64,000 nucleotides of DNA from positions 1,674,001 to 1,738,000 of the forward strand of contig CAWICN010000001.1 of NCBI GenBank assembly GCA_963834725.1. Direction: 5' to 3'. Shown here piece by piece: positions 56,173 through 64,000 of this stretch. Under the pieces are notes generated by a model. It saw only the letters and a list, made by a program, of their open reading frames with translations, ran no database searches and was not told the DNA's origin. The number at the start of each line of letters is the position of its first letter. Position 1 is the stretch's first letter. A program made the translations under genes and the position numbers. This DNA is from PALSA-693 sp963834725. GTDB taxonomy: Bacteria; Actinomycetota; Acidimicrobiia; Acidimicrobiales; Palsa-688.

Positions 56173-56386
56173 TCGCGGCCGTTCTGTTGCTACGAGCGTC
56201 AGCCCACCGCTGTACCTCTGAGCGGAGCCACAACTTGCAGCGTCCGCTGCCCAGATCGACCACCGGCCGGGGCATTGCGGGATAGCGACGCTGGTATGCC
56301 GAGACGGTGTTCCGCTGCGCGAGGCCAAGCAGCTCCGCGACGCCTTGAGCATCGATGAGGTCGTCTGCGTCCAGGAGTCTTGCCAC
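56165..56386 (-). CDS. Small helix-turn-helix protein of the restriction operon (AlpA/MerR-like)
   Basis: A 73-residue protein with an HTH in DLIDAQGVAELLGLAQRNTV followed by YPAMPRPVVDLGSGRCKLWL and RSEVQRWADAR. The pattern (HTH, then W-x-x-x-(E/D)-(I/V)) is that of AlpA/excisionase-like DNA-binding proteins. Its stop overlaps the hsdR start, so it was the first gene of that operon and could control it. Confidence 0.75.
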   Translation of the reverse strand: MARLLDADDLIDAQGVAELLGLAQRNTVSAYQRRYPAMPRPVVDLGSGRCKLWLRSEVQRWADARSNRTAASA

Positions 56387-56513
56387 AATGGTCTAGCCTA
56401 CAACCGTTGACACCGTCACACGTCCATGATAGCCTACACTTGTATACACAAGTGGCCCCGGCGGTGCGGGAACACCCCGGGGCCTGGCCATTACCTACCG
56501 AGGGGGTCCTGAC

Positions 56514-56731
56514 ATGGCCGATATTACGTACACCACTCCGCTCTCGAGGCTCTTGAAGGACGGCTGACCCTCACGGTCGAGGAGGCAGCGACCATCCTCG
56601 GCGTGGCCAGGAGCGCCGCCTATGAGGCAACTCGCCGTGGCGAGATCCCATCCCGCGGGCTCGGCCGGCGGATCGTCATGCCGGTACCTCTGCTGCTCGA
56701 CTGGCTCGGCCTCTCCCCTGCCGCCGCCTGA
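56514..56731 (+). pseudogene. Excisionase-like HTH protein, one-base frameshift
   Basis: The start MADITYTTPLSRLLKDG (ATG 56514 behind AGGGGG) runs into a stop, while the next frame reads LTLTVEEAATILGVARSAAY, EATRRGEIPSRGLGRRIVMP and VPLLLDWLGL, an excisionase/MerR-like HTH of the kind found before integrases. One missing G at 56561-56564 would join them into about 73 residues. It lies 20 bases upstream of the integrase remnant. Confidence 0.72.
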
Positions 56732-56751
56732 GCCTGAGAGCGAGCCAACGA

Positions 56752-57165
56752 TGCAGGGCCACATCCACAAGCGGGTCCATTCGACCGCGGATGGACGGGA
56801 AAGGACCACTTGGTACGTCGTGATCAACCTTGGTCGGAACACCAACCGCCGTCGGCGCCAGAAATGTGGGTTTGTCAAGGCGCCTTCCGCACCCGCAGGG
56901 AGGCCGAGGCTGCCAGAGCCAAGCTCGTCAACGAGGTCAACACCGGCATCTATGCGGACCGACCAAGATCACGCTAGAGGAATGGACGACCAGCAGCTGG
57001 CTACCGACCATGAAGAGCGAGGTGAAGCCGACGACATGGGCCAACTACGACCGGACGGTCCGGCTCCACGTCCTGCCGGAATCAAACCTCTTCCGAGAAC
57101 CCGCCGTCTCTGACGGCAGGTTGCTGAGGGCCCGCCGGGGCCCTCGTAGTCTTCCCAGACCCTGA
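56752..57165 (+). pseudogene. Tyrosine integrase, N-terminal fragment with two frameshifts
   Basis: The N-terminal arm reads MQGHIHKRVHSTADGRERTT and WYVVINLGRNTN. A frameshift near 56868-56878 leads to QGAFRTRREAEAARAKLVNE then VNTGIYAD. A second near 56955-56960 leads to PTKITLEEWTTSSWLPTMKS and PTTWANYDRTVRLHVLPE, the core-binding domain. Homology ends near 57085 and the catalytic R-H-R-Y domain is absent. It cannot catalyse recombination. Confidence 0.8.
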
Positions 57166-57357
57166 AAACCGCCAGGCTCCCTTCGGTCGCCTGGTTCCGC
57201 CTTCGGTCGCTCCGCAGGCTCGGCGGCTCAGGCCGAGTTTGAACGGCGCCGTCGCTGCCAGCAGGCCCAGGACCATGCCGCCGCGTCCGGCCCCGTCCGG
57301 CTGGGGAGGTTTGAAACATGTTTGACACCGAGCGGGATCGGAGCCCAGACACAACGA

Positions 57358-57390
57358 AGCCCTGGCCAGTAATAGTTCCTGACCAGGGCT
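57358..57390. terminator. Hairpin beside the tRNA-like end (likely tRNA terminator)
   Basis: A 12-bp stem with one mismatch (57358-57369 and 57379-57390) around a 9-base loop, followed by TTT on the plus strand. On the minus strand it lies just past the CCA end of the tRNA fragment, the place of a tRNA terminator. It could also end plus-strand transcription from the element. Confidence 0.6.
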
Positions 57391-57393
57391 TTT

Positions 57394-57441
57394 GTGGTGG
57401 CGGGGCTGGATTTGAACCAGTGACCTTCGGGTTATGAGTGT
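57394..57441 (-). tRNA. 3' half of a CAU-anticodon tRNA (right att-like site, not a complete gene)
   Basis: On the minus strand the sequence reads anticodon loop CTCATAA (anticodon CAU), 3' anticodon stem, variable loop, T-arm (CTGGTTCAAATCCAG) and an acceptor strand ending CCACCA. Upstream bases do not form the 5' anticodon stem, D-arm or acceptor partner. It is thus a tRNA-Met or tRNA-Ile2-type 3' fragment produced by integration or deletion. Confidence 0.65.
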
Positions 57442-58081
57442 GACCGGGCCCACCTCGGCCGACATAGGTAGACAGTCGTCCACCCCCCCTGAACAGGGAT
57501 TTTCCCGACCGACGGCCGACGCCGGCCGATTCCGACTGGCTGGGAGTGACGGGGGCATAGATGGCCCATAGATGCCTGGGGCCGCCGACCTCGCCATCAC
57601 CAGCGCCGATCAGGGGTCGTTCGCGGATCCCGTGCGATGCCTCACCGCAGCTCAAGAACTACGGCGCGGCTGCCGGCGCCCTTCCCGACCGGCGACGTCC
57701 GCGGGACTGACACAGTAACGGCACGGAGGCTTCTTTTCGCCGCCCAGCTCTACCGCTGGCGGGCACCAGCGCGGCGCTCGTGGACCTGCCGACTAGCGAT
57801 GATCGGCTCAACGTGAGCCCGCTCTACGCTCGAGCGAGGGTTGTGTAGGCCCACGCCGCGGTTATCAGTCAGCTGACGGCCCAGGTCGCTCCGACCAGGT
57901 CCGGCGAGCTGTTCGATGATCTGATGAAAAGTCCTGGCGGCGGAGATGGTGGCGGAGGAGGACCGCGCCCGTCGCTATCAGGCCGACCCCGAGGACCCGA
58001 CGTCCTGGCCGTCGATTTGACGGGCTCACCGACGGCTGATCTTCACCCGGCCAGGGTCAGTCGCGACGCCCACGGCAGCTC
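57442..58081. other. Non-coding stretch right of the element
   Basis: About 640 bases with no recognisable gene. Small local repeats (for example GATGGCCCATAGATG-type duplication near 57560) are present. No RNA structure was identified. Confidence 0.35.
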
Positions 58082-58286
58082 TCAGCAGGCGTCGTGCTTA
58101 TACGCGCCGCTCACCATGCGGCGGACGGCTTGGTTGTTCTCTATAACCCGTCTGCACTTGGGGCACACCTGACCGGCGGCGACATGAAGGTTGTGGGAGT
58201 CTGGGTTCACGGTCGTATCGGTCAGCTGGTGTCGAGGCCACCAAAAAGCCACCCGTCCGCTCTGAGATCTGCATCTCCACCACCAT
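58082..58286 (-). pseudogene. Possible small zinc-binding protein
   Basis: On the minus strand the C-terminal 28 codons read QVCPKCRRVIENNQAVRRMV then SGAYKHDAC, a CxxC...HxxC knuckle that looks like a real protein end. The upstream part is uncertain: one frame starts MVVEMQISERTGGFLVAST but ends in a different frame from the zinc motif. A further one-base frameshift may separate them. No function assigned. Confidence 0.4.
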
Positions 58287-58611
58287 ATGTAACGCCCTTG
58301 TTCGCCCCCGGCTCGACCTCCGGTTGTCTGCTCATAGGTTACAGACCCTAGTCCCAGGATCCTCACACAACCCGAAAATGTGATCGAGACCACATGGCGA
58401 CGGACTCTTACAGCAGGCGGAAGTTATGCCAGCACAGGCGGGCCGGTCAACCGAAACACAGCAGATGCGCGAAGACCACCTCGTCGCGGTCCTTCACCCT
58501 CGAGGGACCCCCACAGCTGTGGCACCGCGGCCGGGGTCGGTCTGCTCTACGATGACCACCATCGCCTCCATCCACCCCGAGCACTCGAAGATCGGGCAGT
58601 CAGTTGTCGAA

Positions 58612-58800
58612 CACGATGAGCATCTGCCGGGGCGCGAGGGCGCAGACCAAGGTGTCAAGCGCCGCTTGGACGGACTGAGCATCGTCGGTTATGCCCGCAG
58701 AAGCGGGAAACCCGACTCCAACTCCGGGTGAACCAGTTGAAAGATCGGTTCGGGAAGGTCGATGACCGTCGGACGAACGGGGGGGTCCTCTACGGTCGAC
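58612..58800 (-). pseudogene. AfsR-like regulator remnant (paralogue of the gene at 59202)
   Basis: A short piece reads VIDLPEPIFQLVHPELESGF then PLLRA, which parallels HIFQLVHPDLPSSFPPLLAS in the intact regulator. After an internal deletion and frame change it reads QAALDTLVCALAPRQMLIVF followed by DN, parallel to that protein's Walker B region (VLIVDNCEH). Only the ends of a segment of about 130 residues remain. Confidence 0.65.
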
Positions 58801-59070
58801 CACAACCGGCCGGCAGGAGCCGTCGCCCCGGAGTCGTGTGCCGCCTCGTCCAGCACGGCATGGATCTGCGGGTGGACGGCGACGCCCTGGGCGTGGGGCG
58901 GTTCGGGCAGAATCCTGGTGCGGCACATACCGAGCGGCTCCCACCACGGTCCCGCCGTTTCGGCGGGCAGACCAGAGGTGTGCGACAGCACGAGGCGATG
59001 GTCACCGGCAGTTCAGCAAGCTCAGGCAGGTGGTCACCGATCCGGTCGCACAACTCGACCCCACCTTCCT
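58785..59070 (-). pseudogene. Serine hydrolase (beta-lactamase-like) remnant
   Basis: In two frames the minus strand reads GDHLPELAELPVTI, then LSHTSGLPAETAGPWWE, and further PPHAQGVAVHPQI with HDSGATAPAGRLWSTV. These are consecutive landmarks of class C beta-lactamase-related serine hydrolases. The catalytic SxxK region and the C-terminal half are missing. It is joined directly to the regulator remnant on the left. Confidence 0.6.
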
Positions 59071-59201
59071 AGCGCAGCCGGGAGACCGGAACGGCAACGC
59101 CGAAGCACCCCAGCTGATCCCCACAGTTTCCGACTTCTTTGGCGATTAGAGGTAGTTCTGGACACCTCCATCCGCCGAAATGTACGGCGACTCGATATTT
59201 G

Positions 59202-62200
59202 TTACCCAGATGTTCCCGAGCCTAAAGCGGTAATTAGGGCCAGCGCCTCCTCCCAATTAAGCGTTCGACCCCGGTCGTGATGTCGGGAGTAGCTCTCACC
59301 CAGCCTCGCCCCTAGAATCGATACATCGGTTCGGACTGTTTGAGGCACCTCAGGAGACCTACCAATCTGGAGCATCATCTCGTCGTAGACGCCGTAGAGA
59401 ACCGCCGCGGTCTCCAACGCGTTAATGCATAACGCGTAATGGGCAGCCGTTCCCACGACCACGGCAGTTTGGTATGGCGCGGGCTGCGGCATGCGGAGTG
59501 CGATCATCATCCGGTCGTACCCCGCACGGAGGTCTCCCTCCGTCATGAGTATTTCTGCGAAATTGGCGTGATCGATCGGGTCGTGACTGCCGAGTTCCTC
59601 GCTACAGCGGATGGCGGCCTCACACATTGTATGTGCCAGACCGAGTTCGCCCGTTTTAAAGTAGATGATGCCCAGGGCTCCGGTGACTAACCCGCGCACC
59701 GAAAGGTCGCCTGAAGCTGTCGTGGCGGAAATGCCTTCTCGGAAGTAACGAATGGCCTGGCTGCTATCACTCTCGATCCACGCGACGCCGCAAGAGTACA
59801 AGGCCAGTCCGATGAGCACCGAGTCGCCGACGCGGCGTGCCGCCGCCAGCGACTCTGTCGCCGAGGTCCGGTCAGGCTGTCCACGAAAATAGGAAGCCAT
59901 CGCGAGTTTACCCAGCGCGTCAGCGGCCAACGCGTCATCGTTGGTGGCCCAGGCGATCTCCACGGCAGCCTGTATCCACCTCCAACTAGCATGAAGATCG
60001 ACCGGTCCAGCAACCGCGGCGGCCGTAGCCAGCGCACGGCCAAGAAGCGCCCGGGGAACTTTACGATCAGCTTGGTCGAGCGCCGCTTCGAACGCCGCAA
60101 CCGCTTCGACCCGATTGGCGCGAATCAGCCAATATCGGCCCAGCGCGGTCAGCATTTCCAGCGTACGATCGTAAGCGCCGTTGTCGCGCAGGTAGGTGAG
60201 CGCTAGGCGGAGATTGTTATGATCGAGGCTGAGCCGATCCTGCCAGGACCCCTGCTTCGGACCAGCCAGCGCCGACTCGGCCTGGCGGGCGAGCCCCCAA
60301 TAGTAGGAGGCGTGTGAGGCGCGGGCGGCTGCCGTCTCCCCAGTGCCATCGAGGCGGTCGGCCGCGTAACGCCGAATCGTATCCAGAAGCCGGTAACGCC
60401 CCCCCAGGGGGTCCCGGACCACCAGCGACTTGTCCGCCAGGCTGGTCAGAGTATCCACCGGGTCCGCGGCATCGATGACGGCCTCTGCTGCTTCGAGGGT
60501 GAATCCGCTAGCGAACACCGACAGACGTCGCAAGGCCCGCCGCTCGGACTCGTCCAGCAGCTGGAAGCTCCAGTCGATCACCGCCTCCAAGCTGCCGTGC
60601 CGGCCTGAGGGCCGTCCCCTCACCAGCTTCAAAAGCGCGGTCGGACCGGACAAACGGGCCGCCATATCCGAGACATGCATAGCTCCGGTGCGCGCCGCCG
60701 CCAACTCGATGGCTAGCGGGAGTCCGTCCACCTCCCGGCAGATCGCCACCACATCCTCAACATTGTTGGCGGTCACCGTGAAGTCAGGCTCGACCAGACG
60801 AGCCCGGTCCTCGAAGAGGCGGACGGCCGCGCTGTCACGGACAGTATTAAGCCCGGCGTCGAGATCAGGGATGGTCAGGGTGGGCACCCGCCAAACCTGC
60901 TCGCCCGCAACGCTGAGCCGCTCCCGGCTGGTCGCCATCACCCGCAGTCCGGTCGTCGCCGAGATCAGGATCTCCACCGAGGCCGCCACCGCGTTCAACA
61001 TGTGCTCGCAGTTGTCCACGATCAACACGGCGTTCAGTCCTGCGAGCGTTCTTGCCAGTACGTCAAGAGGATCCGCTCCCGGCGTCGATCGAATGTCAAA
61101 CGCGCCAACAATCGTGTCGGGCACCGAAGCAGGATCAGTGATCCGAGACAGATCAGCCAGACGGACCCGCCCATCGAACTCGGCTGCACTTCGGGCAGCC
61201 ACCTCGATAGCCAAGCGGGTCTTGCCGGCCCCGCCCGGCCCGACGATAGTGACGAGCCGGCCCGCTCGGAGCAGTTCATCGACCAACTTGAGGTCGTCGT
61301 CTCGTCCGATGAAAGAGGTGCGCACATCCGGCAAGTTGTGAGCGATAGCCGGGGAAGCCAGTAGGGGCGGAAACGATGAGGGCAGATCAGGATGCACCAA
61401 CTGGAAGATGTGCTCCGCCTCCTCGAACCCGCGCAACAAGAACGCTCCCCGGTCCACCAGGGATGACGCGCGCAGGAGGGGCCGCAAAAGGGCAGTCTGG
61501 GAAGACATCAGGATCTGCCCGCCATGACCCGCTCCCGCCAGACGGGCAGCCAAATGAACAGCCACGGCAATGTAGTCGCGCTCCGCGGTGGGGGCGGCGA
61601 CCCCGGTGTGGACGCCCATGCGCACCCGCAGCTGTGCATCCGCCGGCCAGGGATAGGCAGCCAGAGTCCGCTGGGCGTCCACGCAAGCTGCCACCGCATG
61701 GGCGGCGTCCGCAAAAGCCAGGAATAATCCGTCCCCCGCGGTGTTAACCTCCGCCCCCCCATGGGCAGATACCGCGGCCCGTATCAGGCGCCGCTGCTCC
61801 TCCAACAACGGTGGGAAACGCCCACCGAGCCGACGGAACAGAGCAGTGGAGCCCTCCACATCGGTGAACACAAAAGTGACATTCCCGGAAGGCAACCCCG
61901 AGGCGCCGCTCGAACCCGCCGTGCCCACCACGGGGGCGGCCGTATCAGCCGAGAACTGGAGCGAACGATCCTGGTTGAGGATGCCCTGCTCCAGAGCTCG
62001 AAGCTCAGTATTCGGTTCGATACCTAACTGGTCGCCCAATACGGTCCGCAGCCGCTGGTAAGCGCGGAGAGCGTCGGCCTGGCGGCCCGATCGGTACAGC
62101 GCGAGCATCAGCTGCGCCCAGCGGCGCTCCCGCAGCGGCTGGGCGGCCACTGCCGCCTCCAGATCGGCCACCAGCGAGCCGTGCTCGCCCAAGGCCAAGC

Positions 62201-62696
62201 GGGCCTCGGCCAGCTGCTCCTCGCAGTCCCGGCGTAGCTCCCCCAAGCGGACCGCCTCGGCCATCCCGGTCGGCTGGCCGGCCAGCTCCGCCAGCGGCTC
62301 ACCCCGCCACAGACGCAATCCTTCCCTCCAAGCCTCCACCGCCCCGCTTAGGTCGCCCTCCTGCAAGGCCCGCCCCCCCTGGCGGACAAGCTCCTCGAAA
62401 CACAGCGCGTCCACCGCGTCAGCCGACACCACCAGCCGATAGCCGCCCCCGACGGTCTCGATCCTCCCCGCAGGCAAGAAACGGCGCAACGACGACACGT
62501 AGGTCTGCAAGGTCTTCGACGCCGACCGGGGCGGATCCTCACCCCACACCGCGTCGATCAGCTCCCCCGCCGGAGCAACACGCCCCGCCCGCAAGGCCAA
62601 CAGCTCCAGCACCGCCCGCTCCTTGGGCGCCGCTACCCTGACCTCCACCCCGTCATCGCCCACCACCCGCAACGGCCCCAACAGCCCCACCTGCAC
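59202..62696 (-). CDS. SARP-type regulator fused to nucleotide cyclase and NB-ARC/TPR domains
   Basis: About 1164 residues. The order is a SARP winged helix (LLALRAGRVAPAGELIDAVW), BTAD (about 100-245, LMLALYRSGRQADALRAYQR), a class III nucleotide cyclase homology domain (about 270-430, FVFTDVEGST and NTAGDGLFLAF with both metal aspartates) and an NB-ARC ATPase (about 460-720, GPGGAGKTRL, VLIVDNCEHML, GLPLAIELAAAR). Helical TPR-like repeats lie at the C-terminus. It probably integrates nucleotide and ligand sensing to control transcription. GTG 62696 (VQVGLLGPL) is taken as start; the further open frame is unrelated. Confidence 0.88.
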   Translation of the reverse strand: MQVGLLGPLRVVGDDGVEVRVAAPKERAVLELLALRAGRVAPAGELIDAVWGEDPPRSASKTLQTYVSSLRRFLPAGRIETVGGGYRLVVSADAVDALCFEELVRQGGRALQEGDLSGAVEAWREGLRLWRGEPLAELAGQPTGMAEAVRLGELRRDCEEQLAEARLALGEHGSLVADLEAAVAAQPLRERRWAQLMLALYRSGRQADALRAYQRLRTVLGDQLGIEPNTELRALEQGILNQDRSLQFSADTAAPVVGTAGSSGASGLPSGNVTFVFTDVEGSTALFRRLGGRFPPLLEEQRRLIRAAVSAHGGAEVNTAGDGLFLAFADAAHAVAACVDAQRTLAAYPWPADAQLRVRMGVHTGVAAPTAERDYIAVAVHLAARLAGAGHGGQILMSSQTALLRPLLRASSLVDRGAFLLRGFEEAEHIFQLVHPDLPSSFPPLLASPAIAHNLPDVRTSFIGRDDDLKLVDELLRAGRLVTIVGPGGAGKTRLAIEVAARSAAEFDGRVRLADLSRITDPASVPDTIVGAFDIRSTPGADPLDVLARTLAGLNAVLIVDNCEHMLNAVAASVEILISATTGLRVMATSRERLSVAGEQVWRVPTLTIPDLDAGLNTVRDSAAVRLFEDRARLVEPDFTVTANNVEDVVAICREVDGLPLAIELAAARTGAMHVSDMAARLSGPTALLKLVRGRPSGRHGSLEAVIDWSFQLLDESERRALRRLSVFASGFTLEAAEAVIDAADPVDTLTSLADKSLVVRDPLGGRYRLLDTIRRYAADRLDGTGETAAARASHASYYWGLARQAESALAGPKQGSWQDRLSLDHNNLRLALTYLRDNGAYDRTLEMLTALGRYWLIRANRVEAVAAFEAALDQADRKVPRALLGRALATAAAVAGPVDLHASWRWIQAAVEIAWATNDDALAADALGKLAMASYFRGQPDRTSATESLAAARRVGDSVLIGLALYSCGVAWIESDSSQAIRYFREGISATTASGDLSVRGLVTGALGIIYFKTGELGLAHTMCEAAIRCSEELGSHDPIDHANFAEILMTEGDLRAGYDRMMIALRMPQPAPYQTAVVVGTAAHYALCINALETAAVLYGVYDEMMLQIGRSPEVPQTVRTDVSILGARLGESYSRHHDRGRTLNWEEALALITALGSGTSG

Positions 62697-62729
62697 CAAC
62701 CCGCACCCTATCCCAACCACCCCAACCGC

Positions 62730-63354
62730 GCTCTGAGAATCACCCACGAGGGCAGGGGCTGGCCGGGCGGGGAGACGACAAGGCGTCGATCCACTCGCTC
62801 GGGATGAAGCAGCGCCGTGGTATTGCTGCGGCGCTGCTGCCCGATCCGGAGCTGCTGGTGCTGAACGAGCCCACGAACGGCCTGGACCCGGCCGGCATCG
62901 TAGAGATCCGCGAACTCTTGCAGGGGCTGGCCGCCGGCGGCCGCACGGTGGTGTGTCCTCCCATCTCCTGGCAGAGATCCAGGCCATGATCGACAACCTG
63001 GTGGTGATCCGGTCCGGCAAGCTGTGGTACTCGGGTGGCTTGGAGCGATTGTTGACCCGGGCCTGCGAGCGGGTGGTAGCCGCACCCGGGGTTGTCATTG
63101 AGCGGCCGCGCCTGGAGGCCGCGGTCCAAGCCCGGGGCTGGACCTATGAGATCGCCGACGATCAGGTCATCGTGCACATGCCAGCCGAGCGGTCTGCCGA
63201 CTTGTACCGGGCTCCCGCCGCCGAGGGGATCGTCCTGCGCATGCTGACCCCACAGCAGCAGACGCTCGAGGAGGTCCTCCTGGACCTGACCGGCGGGAGC
63301 AACCTGAAGCTATCCGAACAGTCTGGCGCTAACCAGCCGCAGGACGGCGCTTGA
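62730..63354 (+). pseudogene. ABC-2-type exporter ATPase, N-terminus lost and frameshifted
   Basis: The recognisable part starts near SLGMKQRRGIAAALLPDPEL (signature region) with Walker B LLVLNEPTNGLDPAGIVEIR. A frame change near 62955 then leads to SSHLLAEIQAMIDNLVVIRS and a normal C-terminus ending TLEEVLLDLTGG. Walker A and the first 100 or so residues are absent; the upstream DNA is the promoter side of the regulator at 59202. Confidence 0.78.
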
Positions 63355-63857
63355 TGCGCAGCGTTGTCCGTCCCGAGGTGATCCGCATCTGGCGGCCGAT
63401 GTTCGTCTACGGCGGCATTGGGGTCATAGCGGTGGCGGCCGGGCTCGTCTCGGTGTTCATCTACACCTCAGCGCACAACGTCGCACCCACCTGTGGCCCG
63501 GTGGGTGGGCCGGCGACCGGGATCTCGACTGTACCCACCTGTTCAGCGGCTACTTGAACTTTTGGTGGCCGCACTTGTCTGGGGTCTCATCGGCGCGATG
63601 CTCGCCGCGCTGACCCTCAGCTCGGCCCTGGCCGTCGGCATCGGCATCGGCTACCTGTTGGTCTTCGAAAGCCTCATCGGCATCGTCGCCCCCCAAGCCA
63701 GCCCCTACCTTTCCCGCCGGTGGCCCTCAACGCCCTCGTCATGGGTGGGACCGTACGACAGGCCTGGGCCGCCGCCCTCGGGCTGGTGATCTGGTACGGT
63801 GCCGTCGCGGCTGCGGTGGCCTTTCTCTCCTTCGGTAGACGCGATATCGTCTCCTGA
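63351..63857 (+). pseudogene. ABC-2-type exporter permease, deleted and frameshifted
   Basis: It starts MMRSVVRPEVIRIWRPMFVY, with a first membrane helix (GIGVIAVAAGLVSVFIYTSA), and stops in frame near 63556. A second frame has two helices (LLVAALVWGLIGAMLAALTL and ALAVGIGIGYLLVFESLIGI). A third frame ends LNALVMGGTVRQAWAAALGL, then VIWYGAVAAAVAFLSF, stop at 63855. The middle of the protein is missing. It belongs with the ATPase remnant just upstream. Confidence 0.72.
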
Positions 63858-64000
63858 CGGCCAAAGACCCAGGTCCCTATTGGGCAGCTCGAAGGTCAGC
63901 GAGCTCGGCCCCCGCCCCCGGCACCTTTTATGGGACGGCGCGATCAGGATCGAATTTCCGGCCTCAAGGTGTTACAGATCGACCGCGGAAGCGAGGCCGA
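63858..64000. other. Window end, nothing recognised
   Basis: The last 143 bases hold no supported feature. Confidence 0.4.

Larger units (their letters stand above)
54728..57441. mobile_element. Remnant integrative element flanked by tRNA-3'-end repeats
   Basis: A 2.7-kb interval bounded by direct repeats that match the T-arm and acceptor end of a tRNA (left 54728-54761, right 57397-57429). It contains a tyrosine integrase N-terminus, an excisionase-like HTH gene, a truncated hsdR with its small HTH gene and an MNT/HEPN pair. Integrase next to a tRNA end, with an excisionase and defence cargo, is the normal plan of a tRNA-targeting island. The integrase and hsdR are truncated, so it should be immobile. 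Confidence 0.7.

Noticed and set aside
62697..63098. N-terminal extension of the SARP regulator to 1298 residues
   Set aside because: The extension overlaps the ABC ATPase remnant on the opposite strand, has no SARP homology, and SARP proteins begin close to the VGLLGPL motif.
1..64000. CRISPR array, rRNA operon or complete prophage
   Set aside because: No regularly spaced repeats, no rRNA-like sequence, and no phage structural genes; only the small integrase/excisionase remnant was found.

Overview
The window is high-GC DNA with an actinobacterial (Actinomycetota) character. GTG and TTG starts with strong GGAGG-type ribosome sites are frequent. There are six luciferase-like (LLM) oxidoreductases of the F420/FMN type, a deazaflavin-dependent nitroreductase-like protein, an SDR carrying the mycofactocin-coupled signature, a SARP-type regulator and a LuxR-type ATPase regulator. 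I cannot name the genus. No rRNA, complete tRNA or CRISPR array was seen.

Positions 1-24.6 kb hold a dense catabolic cluster, mostly on the minus strand: LLM oxidoreductases, one double-domain and two single-domain class III CoA-transferases, an enoyl-CoA hydratase, two adjacent pairs of acyl-CoA dehydrogenases, an alpha/beta hydrolase, a cyclase-family protein, an SDR and a complete Liv-type ABC importer (binding protein, fused permease, two ATPases). The gene content suggests uptake of a carboxylated compound, CoA activation by CoA transfer, beta-oxidation-like steps and flavin- or F420-dependent redox chemistry. The substrate cannot be read from the sequence. A TetR regulator with a visible promoter and operator, and an unexpected StrR/NovG-like ParB-domain regulator (24.7-26.5 kb), close the cluster. 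A related outlier sits at 49.4-54.4 kb (amidohydrolase, SDR, esterase, Baeyer-Villiger monooxygenase fragment, LLM), partly broken.

Positions 26.6-42.3 kb are mixed: a carboxylesterase remnant, a large FAD/Fe-S oxidoreductase, a BNR-repeat protein, a Ddn-like protein, a MOSC protein, a TetR lacking its DNA-binding domain, a large LuxR-family ATPase regulator, an MMPL remnant, DoxX, a secreted lipoprotein, a RHH/PIN toxin-antitoxin pair and a decayed helicase.

Positions 42.3-48.7 kb hold a MacAB-like efflux operon (lipoprotein, HlyD adaptor, ATPase, permease) divergent from a response regulator and histidine kinase. The intergenic region carries four TTTAT boxes arranged as two oppositely oriented tandem pairs with an 11-bp period, a likely binding site for the response regulator.

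Positions 54.7-57.4 kb are flanked by a direct repeat equal to a tRNA 3' end. The interval holds a defence-type remnant: an MNT/HEPN pair, a truncated type I restriction subunit with its small HTH gene, an excisionase-like gene and a truncated tyrosine integrase. To the right are remnants of a serine hydrolase and of an AfsR-like regulator, an intact SARP-cyclase-NB-ARC regulator and a decayed ABC exporter. Single-base frameshifts and in-frame stops are frequent to the right of about 37.9 kb and were not noticed to the left. This may be real decay of accessory DNA or assembly error in G/C runs.
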